This document shows positions 9,568-19,094 of a DNA stretch of 64,000 bases, piece after piece. The notes under the pieces are model-generated. The model worked only from the letters and a program-made list of their open reading frames with translations. It had not been told where the DNA came from and ran no database searches. Numbering within the stretch: position 1 is the first letter of the stretch; each line of letters begins with the position of its first letter. The translations under genes and the position numbers were made by a program. Origin of the DNA: an uncultured Erysipelotrichaceae bacterium (lineage in GTDB: Bacteria > Bacillota_I > Bacilli_A > RFN20 > CAG-826); contig CADCDA010000001.1 in the NCBI GenBank assembly GCA_902800025.1, positions 152,288-216,287 of the forward strand. Reading direction: 5' to 3'.

Positions 9568-9675
9568 TACTTCTACCATCCAGACTTTACTGTCGCCACT
9601 TGAATTTCACAAGTTCATGCATTTTACTGCTCGCGGGGTTTACCGCCGGTCGCGTTAATTCGCTGCCCTGAAGTA
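9568..9675 (-). ncRNA. FMN riboswitch (RFN element)
   Basis: Read on the minus strand, the conserved RFN blocks are present: a P1 strand ACTTCAGGGCAGCG, then GACCGGCGGTAAACCCCGCG, a variable arm, then GTGGCGACAGTAAAGTC, TGGATGG and the closing P1 strand GAAGTA. P1 pairs TACTTC (9675-9670) with GAAGTA (9573-9568). In this family FMN binding stabilises P1. Here that would free the terminator arm and stop ribU expression. Confidence 0.95.
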
Positions 9676-9704
9676 TTTATATTTTATATAATAATTTAAC
9701 TTAA

Positions 9705-10397
9705 TTAAAGAGGTTTATTCACAATATCTTTATATTCACGCGGATATTTCTTTGGAGTCTTCTTTATTTTCTTAATAAGAATATTTATTCTTACTTCATT
9801 AGATTCTGGAAGAGTGACTTCATTAATTTGAATAACTTCTCCTCCTAATTCTTTTAAAGCGTTTTTCGCTTCTTCAATTTCTTCTTTTCCTTTTGGACCT
9901 TTCATTGCGATAAAATATCCACCTTCTTTAATTAAAGGTAAACCGATTTCTAAAAGGATATTTAAAGAAGAAACCGCTCTAGCGATTCCAACATCATATT
10001 CTTCTCTATGACTAGAAGCATATTCTTCCGCTCTAGCGGAAACTGTTTTAACATTATTTATTTTTAAGTTAGAAACAAATTCATTTATTTGATCAATTTT
10101 CTTTTTAGTGGAATCAAGTAAAGTGAACTCTCCATAAGAAGCAATCGCTAAAGGAAGACCCGGGTAACCAGCCCCTGTACCAATATCGATAACTTTCTTA
10201 TCATCAAAGCACATTAAATTTAAAGGAAGTAGACTATCAAGAATCATTAATTCTCTAAACTTCTCTTCATCTTTAATTGCGGTTAGATTAAATTTCTCAT
10301 TCACCGAAAGAGTGTGTTTTAAAAGCAATTCAAAAGAGTTAACTTTATCGTTTAATTTTAAATGGTTTAATTCTCTTTCTAATTCTTTTTTATTCAT
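9705..10397 (-). CDS. rsmG: 16S rRNA (guanine-527 N7) methyltransferase RsmG
   Basis: The 230-residue product has the class I SAM-dependent methyltransferase core with VIDIGTGAGYPGLPLAI (about 65-81), SARAEEYA and the GIARAVSSL segment typical of RsmG (GidB). It methylates N7 of G527 in 16S rRNA; loss in other bacteria gives low-level streptomycin resistance. The start overlaps the mnmG stop by 8 bases, so translation is probably coupled. mnmG-rsmG is a classic pairing, but here it trails the suf operon rather than lying near an origin. Confidence 0.96.
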   Translation of the reverse strand: MNKKELERELNHLKLNDKVNSFELLLKHTLSVNEKFNLTAIKDEEKFRELMILDSLLPLNLMCFDDKKVIDIGTGAGYPGLPLAIASYGEFTLLDSTKKKIDQINEFVSNLKINNVKTVSARAEEYASSHREEYDVGIARAVSSLNILLEIGLPLIKEGGYFIAMKGPKGKEEIEEAKNALKELGGEVIQINEVTLPESNEVRINILIKKIKKTPKKYPREYKDIVNKPL

Positions 10398-12264
10398 GGT
10401 TCAATAGCTTCTTAATATTTAATATTAAGGCACTGACATCCGCTGGGTTAACCCCGCTTACTCTAGAAGCTTGTCCAACAGTTAATGGTCGAACTTTATT
10501 TAGTTTTTCTCGAGCTTCCAGTCTAATTCCGTCCATATGAATATAGTCTATATCGCTAGGTATTTTCAACTCTTCTAATTTAATTGAGTTAATCATATCT
10601 CTCTTTTGCTTTGCAATATAGCCTTCATATTTCTCAATAATTTCAATTTCTTCAATGGTTTGTTCATCTAAATCATATTTATCTAACTCAGGAATAAATC
10701 TAGAAACATCACTATATTTAATAGTAGGACGTTTAAGTAATTCTGAAGCCAATACCCCACCTTTTAGTTCATTAAACCCTAAAGAAACCACGTATTCGTC
10801 AATTTCTTTCTTCTTTCCTAGGTGTGTAGATTCTAAGATTTTTGTGACTTCTTCAATATTCTTTTTCTTCTTTAAAAAGTAATCATATCTTTCATCACTA
10901 ATGAGTCCGATATTTCTTCCTATCTCTGTTAAACGCAAATCAGCGTTATCGTGTCTAAGTAATAAACGGTACTCCGCTCTTGAAGAGAGAAGTCGATATG
11001 GTTCCTCAGTTCCTTTAGTGACTAAGTCATCAATCATAACTCCAATATAGGATTGATCTCTTCTTAAAATAAGAGGCTCTTTCCCTTGAATTTTTAAAGA
11101 AGCATTGATACCCGCCATTAAGCCTAAGCCTGCTGCTTCTTCATATCCAGAAGTACCACAAATTTGGCCAGCAATATATAATCCAGGCCATTTCTTTAGC
11201 TCTAATGTTGGTTTATACTCTTCGGTTTTAATCGCATCATATTCAATCGCATAAGCATATTTTAAAAACACTGCATGCTCAAACCCTGGTAAAGATCTAA
11301 CCATTAATTCTTGGACTTCTTTACTCATAGATGTTGAGAAGCCTTGTAAATAAATAGAATCAGTGTATCGACTTTCTGGTTCAAGGAAGAGTTGATGTCT
11401 TTCTTTATCTTTAAAAGTCATAATCTTTGATTCAATAGATGGACAATATCTTGGGCCTACCCCAACGATATTTCCAGAAAACAACGCTGTTTCATCAAGA
11501 TGTTCTTTAATAATATCGTGAGTAGTCTTATTTGTATAAATAAGGTAACAAAGTTCTTGCTCTTCTAAAGGAATAAATTCTTTAGTCATAAAAGAGAACG
11601 CTAAATGGCCAGGAGTACCTGGCTCAATCTTAGCTTTAGAAAAATCAATTGAATCTCTTTTAATCCTTGGAGGAGTTCCTGTTTTTAATCTATAGGTTTC
11701 AACGCCCATATCTCTTAAACACTTAGATAAACCAATAGATGGTCTTTGACCATCAGGTCCTTCAGAAGTCTTATCGTGACCTCTAAAGATATAACTCTCC
11801 ATATATGTGCCTGTTGAAAGAATAACTGCTTCACTAGTAAAAGACTCTCCGTTTTCTAAAATAACACCCGTAACTTTGTTATCATCATGGAGTAAGCCAG
11901 TCACATGTCCTTCTTTAACAGTTAAATTTTTAGTGGATAACGCTAATTTTTGTAAATAATCTGGGTATTCTAATTTATCTTGTTGTGCCCTTAAGCATTG
12001 AACGCCAGGTCCTTTACCGGTATTTAGCATTTTCATTTGTAAATAATGATGATCAGCTGCAATACCCATCATGCCACCTAAAGCATCAATTTCTCTAACA
12101 ACAATACCTTTTGCGGACCCTCCAATAGAAGGATTACAAGGCATATTGCCCATCATTTTTATATTTAAGGATATTAATAAGGTATTCATGCCCATATGCG
12201 CACTACTAAAAGCAGCTTCTAGTCCAGCATGACCACCACCAACCACTATTACTTGGTAATCCAT
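10390..12264 (-). CDS. mnmG: tRNA uridine 5-carboxymethylaminomethyl modification enzyme MnmG
   Basis: This 624-residue FAD protein (GidA) acts with MnmE to modify wobble uridine 34 of several tRNAs. The N-terminal dinucleotide-binding motif VGGGHAGLEAA, the NPSIGG signature, the LKTGTPPR block, the GQICGTSGYEEAA segment and the C-terminal helical tRNA/MnmE domain are all present. Length is normal for the family. It starts 4 bases after the sufB stop, placing it in the same message. mnmE is not in the window. Confidence 0.97.
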   Translation of the reverse strand: MDYQVIVVGGGHAGLEAAFSSAHMGMNTLLISLNIKMMGNMPCNPSIGGSAKGIVVREIDALGGMMGIAADHHYLQMKMLNTGKGPGVQCLRAQQDKLEYPDYLQKLALSTKNLTVKEGHVTGLLHDDNKVTGVILENGESFTSEAVILSTGTYMESYIFRGHDKTSEGPDGQRPSIGLSKCLRDMGVETYRLKTGTPPRIKRDSIDFSKAKIEPGTPGHLAFSFMTKEFIPLEEQELCYLIYTNKTTHDIIKEHLDETALFSGNIVGVGPRYCPSIESKIMTFKDKERHQLFLEPESRYTDSIYLQGFSTSMSKEVQELMVRSLPGFEHAVFLKYAYAIEYDAIKTEEYKPTLELKKWPGLYIAGQICGTSGYEEAAGLGLMAGINASLKIQGKEPLILRRDQSYIGVMIDDLVTKGTEEPYRLLSSRAEYRLLLRHDNADLRLTEIGRNIGLISDERYDYFLKKKKNIEEVTKILESTHLGKKKEIDEYVVSLGFNELKGGVLASELLKRPTIKYSDVSRFIPELDKYDLDEQTIEEIEIIEKYEGYIAKQKRDMINSIKLEELKIPSDIDYIHMDGIRLEAREKLNKVRPLTVGQASRVSGVNPADVSALILNIKKLLNHE

Positions 12265-12268
12265 ATTT

Positions 12269-13669
12269 CTATCCTACACTACCTTCCATATCCATCTTGA
12301 TTAATTGATTTAATTCGACGGCATATTCCATTGGTAGTTCTCTACTAAATGGTTCAATAAATCCCATAATAATCATTTGAGTTGCATCTTTTTCAGAAAT
12401 GCCTCTACTCATTAAATAGAAAAGTTGATCTTCGTTAATTTTACTAACTGTAGCTTCATGTTCTATATAGGATGTATTATTTCTCACATCATTATTTGGA
12501 ATGGTATCACTCTTAGATAAATGATCCAAAATTAAGGTGTCACATTCAACGTGTGAACGACAGTTTTTAGCACCTTCTTTATGTCTAACTGTTCCGCGAT
12601 AATTTGCAACTCCACCATTTTTCACAATAGACTTAGAAATGATGGTGCTTGTTGTATCATCACCCTCATGAATCATACGGGCTCCAGCATCTTGGAATTG
12701 GCCTCTACCAGCAACCGCAATTGAGATACAAGTTCCCTTAGCGCCACGGCCTTTTAAAATACAGGCTGGATACTTCATATTTACTTGGCTTCCGATGTTA
12801 CCATCAATCCATTCCATTTGAGCATTTTCAAAACAAACTGCCCGTTTTGTCACTAAATTTACAATATTCGTTGACCAATTTTGCACAGTTGAGTATCTGC
12901 ATTTGCCACCGGCTAAAACAATGATTTCAACCACTGCAGCGTGTAAAGATTCCTTTGAATAAGTAGGGGCGGTACAGCCTTCAACATAATGGACATCCGC
13001 ACCTTCATCAACAATGATTAATGTACGTTCAAATTGGCCGCTTTTTTCATTATTAATTCTAAAGTAACTTTGTAGTGGTTTATCAAGATGAACACCTTTA
13101 GGAACATAGATAAATGATCCACCACTCCACACCGCTCCATTTAGAGCAGAAAACTTGTTATCAGCAATAGGAACAACTGTGCCAAAATACTTTTTAAATA
13201 AATCAGGATAAAGCTTTAACGCCATATCGGTAGAAAGGAAGATAACTCCCTTGTCTTCGATTTCTTTAAGCATGTTATGATAAACCACTTCTGATTCATA
13301 TTGAGTGGAAACACCACTTAAATATTTTTGTTCTGCTTCAGGAATACCTAAACGATTAAATGTGTTTTTAATTGTCTCAGGAACTTCATCCCAATTCTTA
13401 ACCTCTTTTTCAGAAGGTCTAGTGAAATATGTATAGGTATCAAATTCTAAACCGGTTAAATCTGGTCCATAATTTGGTAAAGGCATAGCGTTAAACGCTT
13501 TCAGGGCCTTTAAACGGAATTCAAGCATCCATTCTGGTTCGTTTTTGTACGCTGAAATTTGACGAACTGTTTCTTCTGTTAAACCTTTTTCGGTTTTTAA
13601 AATAGAAACGTCTTCATCTTTAAATCCGTATTTATAATCTTCTTGGAATTTGATATCTTCTGGTACCAT
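12269..13669 (-). CDS. sufB: Fe-S cluster assembly scaffold SufB
   Basis: The 466-residue SufB is the core of the SufBCD cluster-assembly complex. The family-defining beta-helix region is present with [19 protein letters not shown], the EGCTAPTYS and NWSTNIVNL blocks, and the end motif [12 protein letters not shown]. The gene is the last suf gene, starting one base after sufU, and runs straight into mnmG. Length is normal. Confidence 0.97.
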   Translation of the reverse strand: MVPEDIKFQEDYKYGFKDEDVSILKTEKGLTEETVRQISAYKNEPEWMLEFRLKALKAFNAMPLPNYGPDLTGLEFDTYTYFTRPSEKEVKNWDEVPETIKNTFNRLGIPEAEQKYLSGVSTQYESEVVYHNMLKEIEDKGVIFLSTDMALKLYPDLFKKYFGTVVPIADNKFSALNGAVWSGGSFIYVPKGVHLDKPLQSYFRINNEKSGQFERTLIIVDEGADVHYVEGCTAPTYSKESLHAAVVEIIVLAGGKCRYSTVQNWSTNIVNLVTKRAVCFENAQMEWIDGNIGSQVNMKYPACILKGRGAKGTCISIAVAGRGQFQDAGARMIHEGDDTTSTIISKSIVKNGGVANYRGTVRHKEGAKNCRSHVECDTLILDHLSKSDTIPNNDVRNNTSYIEHEATVSKINEDQLFYLMSRGISEKDATQMIIMGFIEPFSRELPMEYAVELNQLIKMDMEGSVG

Positions 13670-13670
13670 C

Positions 13671-14102
13671 TTACTTGTCCTTTAAAATTGAATTAGCAGC
13701 GTTCCAGCCAATAGTGGCACATCTAATACGTGCGGCTTGTTTACTTGTATTAACAAAAACAACTGCTTCATCTAATACTTCGTCATCAAATGGTTCTTCG
13801 TGCATCATATGTTGATATTGTTCAATCATATAACGTGCTTTTTCTATAGTTTTGCCTTTCATTAAATCACACATAATATCAGTGCTACTTAATGAAATCG
13901 TACAGGCTACACCTTCAAAACATGCATCCACTACGATTCCATTTTCAACTTTTAGATATATATCTAAATCATCGATGCAGTTATCAGAATGCATATGTTC
14001 TTTTTCATATCCTTCTTTTGAAGGAACATGTTTATTAGTTGGATTAGAGGAGTGATCCATAATAATCGCTCTCATCATTTCGTTAGTTAAGGAAATAGGC
14101 AT
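13671..14102 (-). CDS. sufU: SufU, zinc-dependent sulfur-transfer partner of SufS
   Basis: A 143-residue IscU-fold protein. The expected zinc ligands of SufU are visible: a Cys and Asp in NCIDD, a Cys in EGVACTIS and a Cys in RIRCATIGW, together with the insert typical of SufU over IscU. In Bacilli, SufU accepts persulfide sulfur from SufS rather than acting as a cluster scaffold. Its start lies inside the 3' end of sufS (20-base overlap), which suggests coupled translation of the two partners. Confidence 0.95.
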   Translation of the reverse strand: MPISLTNEMMRAIIMDHSSNPTNKHVPSKEGYEKEHMHSDNCIDDLDIYLKVENGIVVDACFEGVACTISLSSTDIMCDLMKGKTIEKARYMIEQYQHMMHEEPFDDEVLDEAVVFVNTSKQAARIRCATIGWNAANSILKDK

Positions 14103-15318
14103 CTAAAATATCTCCTCCATTAATTAAATTTTCTACAAATATATCAATTTCTTCTTTAGAAGTATATAGATAAGTTGACATTCTTACTGTTGCGATATCA
14201 CCAACAACATCATTAATCATTTTCGCGCAGTGTTGTCCACTTCTAACTGCAATACCTTTAGAATTAAGTAAAGTCGCTTCATCTTGAGCGAAAACTCCTT
14301 TAACGTTAAAGGCAATAATTCCGTTATTAGAGTCTTTATTATAAATAATAACTTTATCTGACTTTTCTAATTTAGAAATAGCGTATTTAAATAATTCTTC
14401 ATCATGCTTATGAATATTATCCATTCCTAAAGCGTTTAAATACTCTACTGCTGCTTTAAAGCCCATAATCGCTGATAAGTTTAAAGTACCAGCTTCGAAC
14501 TTCGCTGGAGCGTCTAAAGGAATGACTTCACCTTGCTTATTAAACTTAACGTTCATTCCTCCGCCAGTATGGAAGGTAGCCATCTTTTGAAGTAGCTCAT
14601 ATTTACCAACTAAGCATCCAATTCCAGTAGGTCCACACATCTTATGTGCTGAAAAAGTCAAAAAATCAGCATCTAGATCTTTAAAATCAACAGGAATATG
14701 TGGAACAGATTGAGCACCATCTAAAACCAAAATAGCGCCGTTATTATGAGCAATTGAGGCAATTTCTTTCGCGTTAATTGTATATCCTAATACATTTCCT
14801 GTATGCGCAAGAGCAACAATCTTAATATTCTTATTCTCTTTAAAAGCTTTCTTAACACCTTCGACAGTGACTTTTTTATCTTCGATATCAACAAAGCACA
14901 TCTTCGCGCCTGTTAATTCGCAAATTCTAAACCATGGTAAAGTATTTGAAGCATGTTCAATCTCACTAATAAGAATTTGATCACCTGGTTTTAAGAATTC
15001 TAAGGCGTAGCCATAGGCTACTAGATTAAGAGCTTCCGTATCTCCAGAAGTAAAAACAACTTCATTTGTTTCGGAATTTATAAATCTAGCAATAGTTTCA
15101 CGTGATTTTTGAATCTCAACATCCATGTTATAACAAAGATCATAGTCACCACGATGAGAATTAGCGTTCATTTCTAGATAATACTTATTCATAGCATCAA
15201 TAACAGACTGTGGTTTGAATGTAGTTGAAGCATTATCTAAAAACACAAGCGGCTTACCTTGCATCTTTTTATTATTTAACATTGGGAAATCAGCGCGTAC
15301 TTTATTAATATCGTACAT
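14083..15318 (-). CDS. sufS: Cysteine desulfurase SufS
   Basis: A 411-residue class V aminotransferase-fold enzyme that takes sulfur from L-cysteine. The PLP-binding Lys is Lys226 in SAHKMCGPTG and the persulfide-forming Cys is Cys364 in RSGQHCAK. This RxGxHCA arrangement marks group II (SufS) desulfurases. It sits between sufD (1-base gap) and sufU (overlapping), the usual Bacilli order. A GGAG-type ribosome site lies within the end of sufD. Confidence 0.97.
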   Translation of the reverse strand: MYDINKVRADFPMLNNKKMQGKPLVFLDNASTTFKPQSVIDAMNKYYLEMNANSHRGDYDLCYNMDVEIQKSRETIARFINSETNEVVFTSGDTEALNLVAYGYALEFLKPGDQILISEIEHASNTLPWFRICELTGAKMCFVDIEDKKVTVEGVKKAFKENKNIKIVALAHTGNVLGYTINAKEIASIAHNNGAILVLDGAQSVPHIPVDFKDLDADFLTFSAHKMCGPTGIGCLVGKYELLQKMATFHTGGGMNVKFNKQGEVIPLDAPAKFEAGTLNLSAIMGFKAAVEYLNALGMDNIHKHDEELFKYAISKLEKSDKVIIYNKDSNNGIIAFNVKGVFAQDEATLLNSKGIAVRSGQHCAKMINDVVGDIATVRMSTYLYTSKEEIDIFVENLINGGDILDAYFLN

Positions 15319-15319
15319 C

Positions 15320-16087
15320 TTATAATCTCCCTTCTATGAGAGAATCAATCTCACTAGCGGTTTCTTCATTGAAACCTTTCAAAATTGGTTTTAAATAACC
15401 AAGAGTAATAAGTAATTTAGCTTCATCAATAGATAACCCTCTAGAGGTTAAATAGAAAATGTGTTCATCGCTTACTTTACCGACCACTGCAGCGTGGCTA
15501 GCTTCAATATCGTTCTCATCAATTTTTAAAATTGGTTTAGCAATCGCTTTACAACCATCATCAAAAACAACGATCTTTGCGTTTTGATGAGACGTGCTTT
15601 GATGACATCCTTTTTCAATATGAGAAATGCCAGAGAAAACAAGAGTGGAATTATCTTTACACACTCCATAATTATCGATTCTTCCATGAGTGTTAGGAGA
15701 GTTATGATAAATTGAAACTGCGATTTGTTTGTCGTCTTTTTGACTAGACAAACTTGCGAGATGCCACTCGCATTCCGCGTTATCTTTATTTAAATTAATA
15801 GACGCGTTAAGATGATTTCTCTCAACACTGAAATCAGCAAAATAGACGATAATTCTCGCATTTTCTCCAACATTTGCGGTGAAATTAATGTTTTTCACGA
15901 TTTTTTGAGCAAATATAGATAGAAACAAAGTTGAATTATCTTTGACTTCAAAATTGATTTTTTCTACCTCTTCAATGTTTTTTAAATAAACGCTGACTTG
16001 TTTATTTTGAGTAACTTCAAAAGATAGACTATCGCTAGAGTCTAAGCAGTCATATTGTAAATCAGTAACGACATCTATTTTTTTCAT
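15320..16087 (-). CDS. sufD: SufD, short form
   Basis: This 255-residue protein is recognisable as SufD by its position and by its C-terminal half, where EASHAAVVGKVSDEHIFYLTS resembles the conserved SufB/SufD block with the His needed for cluster building. It is much shorter than the roughly 430 residues of Bacillus SufD; the N-terminal helical domain is reduced and the beta-helix shortened. Compact SufD proteins are known in streamlined Firmicutes, so this may be normal for the lineage. It lies between sufC (5-base gap) and sufS. Confidence 0.88.
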   Translation of the reverse strand: MKKIDVVTDLQYDCLDSSDSLSFEVTQNKQVSVYLKNIEEVEKINFEVKDNSTLFLSIFAQKIVKNINFTANVGENARIIVYFADFSVERNHLNASINLNKDNAECEWHLASLSSQKDDKQIAVSIYHNSPNTHGRIDNYGVCKDNSTLVFSGISHIEKGCHQSTSHQNAKIVVFDDGCKAIAKPILKIDENDIEASHAAVVGKVSDEHIFYLTSRGLSIDEAKLLITLGYLKPILKGFNEETASEIDSLIEGRL

Positions 16088-16092
16088 ATTTC

Positions 16093-16911
16093 TTATTTAA
16101 TTGTTTCTTTAACTGCACAGGTACCAATAGACACTGTATTCATATCAGCTTGTTCTTTTTCAATTTCGATTCCAAGCTCGGTTTTGATAAATTCATAACC
16201 TGTTTGATCGATTCTCTTAATTAAAGAAGTATCGCCATCTAAAACAATTCTTCCGTTAATCATAACAATCGCTCTTGTAGGTTTAATTAAATCAAATAAT
16301 CTAGCGTAGTGAGAAATGACTAAAAAGCCTCTTCCTTTTTCTTCTTCTTTTTTAATTACATCGGCGACAATTTGAATCGCATCGACATCTAAACCAGAGT
16401 CAATTTCATCTAACATTGCGATTTTTGGTTCAAGTAAAAGAAGTTGAAGAATCTCATTTCTTTTCTTTTCTCCACCACTAAAACCTTCATTTAAACTTCT
16501 AGTTGCTAAATCAAAAGGCATCTTGAGTTCTTTAGTCGCATTATCAAGCATTTTATAGAATTTATATGTTGATATTTTTTCATCTCTAGTCGCATTAACC
16601 GCGGCTCTTAAGAAATCGGAGTTTATAACTCCAGGAACTTCTGCAGGATTTTGTAAGGCTAAAAATAAACCAGCTTTGGCTCTTTCATCTGTGGTCATCT
16701 CTGTAATATCTAAATCATCTAAATATATAGAACCACTCGTGATTTTATAACGTGGGTGTCCCATGATGACATTTAATAAAGTTGATTTACCATGTCCATT
16801 TGGACCGAGTAAGGCAACTGTTTCACCTTCGCTAATATTGGTAGTTACACCTTTAAGGATTTCTTTTCCTTCAACTTCAACATGAAGATCTTTGATTTTT
16901 AATGTAGCCAT
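16093..16911 (-). CDS. sufC: Fe-S assembly ATPase SufC
   Basis: A 272-residue ABC-type ATPase that powers SufBCD. It has Walker A GPNGHGKS (36-43), the Q-loop near LFLALQNP, the signature FSGGEKKR, and Walker B MLDEIDSGLD. The C-terminus is about 20 residues longer than usual and ends in a Cys-containing tail. First gene of the suf operon, with a promoter about 24 bases upstream and a GAGG ribosome site. Confidence 0.97.
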   Translation of the reverse strand: MATLKIKDLHVEVEGKEILKGVTTNISEGETVALLGPNGHGKSTLLNVIMGHPRYKITSGSIYLDDLDITEMTTDERAKAGLFLALQNPAEVPGVINSDFLRAAVNATRDEKISTYKFYKMLDNATKELKMPFDLATRSLNEGFSGGEKKRNEILQLLLLEPKIAMLDEIDSGLDVDAIQIVADVIKKEEEKGRGFLVISHYARLFDLIKPTRAIVMINGRIVLDGDTSLIKRIDQTGYEFIKTELGIEIEKEQADMNTVSIGTCAVKETIK

Positions 16912-16934
16912 ACGTTTTTCCTCAATGCCGTATT

Positions 16935-16964
16935 ATTTTAGTGCTAATAGGTTATTTATATCAA
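16935..16964 (-). promoter_or_regulatory. suf operon promoter
   Basis: Minus-strand TTGATA (16964-16959), 18-base spacer, TAAAAT (16940-16935). No clear regulator site was seen. Confidence 0.6.
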
Positions 16965-17028
16965 ACAAAACGATAAGAAAATTTGCTCGTATATGCGTAT
17001 CACCTATATGAAATAATTAAAATTATTC

Positions 17029-17057
17029 TTGCACGCGTATTCTTATATAAGTAAAAT
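17029..17057 (+). promoter_or_regulatory. Promoter of the lipoprotein pair
   Basis: TTGCAC (17029-17034), 17-base spacer, TAAAAT (17052-17057). It diverges from the suf promoter. AGGAG at 17081-17085 serves the ATG at 17094. Confidence 0.65.
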
Positions 17058-17093
17058 ATTCTCGCTATGTATTTTAGAAAAGGAGACTAAAAG

Positions 17094-19094
17094 ATGAAAA
17101 AAAGTAAACTATCACTCGGATTAGTTACTAGCTTCATCGGTGCACTCGCATTAACTTCTTGTAACACTACAGCAACTGTTACATCAAGTGATAAGTCGAT
17201 TGTCGATTTTATCGGATACAATAATGAAGACGAAAAATTAGAAATCGATATTGATCAATTCTATAGCGAGTACGGCGATAGCGATGAAGGCACAACTTTG
17301 TTCTATAATGCAGTTCTCGAAGCTTTAATCAGATACGAATACAAAGGATTAAGCGAAGAAGATCCAACATTAAAAGCTTATGATACTTTAGTTAAAGAAG
17401 CAGAAGACAAAGTTGAAGCACAAAAACAAACTGCCCAAGATAACGCGAACTCTAGTGGCAAAACATACGCAGAAGAATGGCAATCAATTCTTGATTCCCA
17501 TGACTGTGATGATGCAGATGATTTAAAAGAGTACTTCTTATATGAATTAGAGAAGGAAGCCATCAATGACTGGTATTACAGTGCAAAGCAAACCACATTA
17601 AAGAATCAATACATTGGTATTGGAACAGATTGGAATGCTTTACCAACTTCACCAACTCATGAATACGAATCAGTATTCCCATATCACATCCTTCACGTCT
17701 TAGTGAAATTAGGCGCAGATGCAACTGATTACTCAAGAGCAACCATTACTGCTTCTGAAGCTGAAAAATTATGGAATGTTGTTCGTAAACTCATGGATGG
17801 CAGCTATTCATTCGAAGAAGTTGCATATTCTGAAAGTGACGATAGTTCCAACACCGCTTATGGTGATGTTGGCATTATGTCCACTCAAACAAGTTTCTAT
17901 AACGAATTCAAATTAGGTGTTTACGCTTATGACGCGTTATTAAGCGGAGTTAACACCCAAGACGCTAACAACAGAACCATTTACAAAGCATTTGGTGTTG
18001 ATGATGAAGCACAAGTCGTCACCGAAACCAAATACGATGCAACTACTGGTGTTACCGAAGTCAAAGAAAATGTTGTCAACTTAATCGACGAACAAATGAT
18101 TGGCAATGTTGCTAACGCTGTCACTGGATATAACTATGACGACGCAACACACACATATGGTTACACAAATATCCCAACCATCCCATACGATGTCTTTAGA
18201 CAAATCGGATTAAATAAAGATGAGGAAAAGATGGGAACAGTTGAACCAGAAGCGGGTGCAGTCAGCTATCCACGTAACGTTTTATTTAACCAATTCTTAA
18301 ACTTCCGTTCACCATTTGTTATCACTGCTGAAGATATCACAATTGCTGACGGCCAAGATAAGGTTGCAACAGCACCTCATAACTTTGAAACTGGTGATTT
18401 CAAATTAAAAGACCACAACTTTGTTGGTCACACCGCTGATAATGCTATCCCAGACATTGGTAAGGAAGTCCTTACTGATGGTGAAGGCAACGTCATTATC
18501 GGTGTCCGTAGCACTGCTGGTATTCACTTCATGGTGATGAGAAAATCCGTTTTCAAGAACACCAACTTAAAGACTGCTACAAGCTTAACAAGCACCAAAG
18601 CGGATGTTACACTCCAAGATTACTACACAACAGAAATCCCAGGTGGTGACAACTATCCAGCTGAAACTTACGTCAACATGACCAAATCCGATGATTCTTC
18701 TTATTATATAAATAGAGCAAATACTATTAAGAACAAACTCAAAGGACAAGATTCTTCAGATGTCTTTGACGCTGCATATGATTATCGTATCTATCAAATG
18801 CTCTTTGATCGCGTCGAAGACAAAATCAAATTCTTTGATGAAGATGACACTACTACAAGTACTGTCAAAGCCAATATCGAAAGAAAGATTAAACTCTTAA
18901 GAGAAGGCAAATACCTCAGCAACATTGATGCAATCAATGATGCTTGGGAATCCTACTTAGCACAATTAAGACATCAAAACACCATTAGAGCGTATAAAGG
19001 TATGCTCTCAACTGGCTGTGTCTTTAAGTGGGGAAGAGCCAGCGCTGCTGACTTAAAAGAATTCGAAAAAGGAGGATCCTGCTATGTCAAATAA
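17094..19094 (+). CDS. PrsA/SurA-like parvulin lipoprotein
   Basis: This 666-residue exported lipoprotein begins with a signal peptide ending in LTSC (lipidated Cys23). A parvulin-like peptidyl-prolyl isomerase block is visible around residues 195-280: HILHVLVKLG, then GSYSFEEVAYSESDDSS, GDVGIMS and the closing EF segment. Acidic helical regions flank it, as in SurA_N-type chaperone domains. PrsA-like proteins help exported proteins fold outside the membrane. It is about twice the length of Bacillus PrsA and very acidic. Its last 11 bases overlap the next gene, a second lipoprotein. Confidence 0.72.
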   Translation: MKKSKLSLGLVTSFIGALALTSCNTTATVTSSDKSIVDFIGYNNEDEKLEIDIDQFYSEYGDSDEGTTLFYNAVLEALIRYEYKGLSEEDPTLKAYDTLVKEAEDKVEAQKQTAQDNANSSGKTYAEEWQSILDSHDCDDADDLKEYFLYELEKEAINDWYYSAKQTTLKNQYIGIGTDWNALPTSPTHEYESVFPYHILHVLVKLGADATDYSRATITASEAEKLWNVVRKLMDGSYSFEEVAYSESDDSSNTAYGDVGIMSTQTSFYNEFKLGVYAYDALLSGVNTQDANNRTIYKAFGVDDEAQVVTETKYDATTGVTEVKENVVNLIDEQMIGNVANAVTGYNYDDATHTYGYTNIPTIPYDVFRQIGLNKDEEKMGTVEPEAGAVSYPRNVLFNQFLNFRSPFVITAEDITIADGQDKVATAPHNFETGDFKLKDHNFVGHTADNAIPDIGKEVLTDGEGNVIIGVRSTAGIHFMVMRKSVFKNTNLKTATSLTSTKADVTLQDYYTTEIPGGDNYPAETYVNMTKSDDSSYYINRANTIKNKLKGQDSSDVFDAAYDYRIYQMLFDRVEDKIKFFDEDDTTTSTVKANIERKIKLLREGKYLSNIDAINDAWESYLAQLRHQNTIRAYKGMLSTGCVFKWGRASAADLKEFEKGGSCYVK

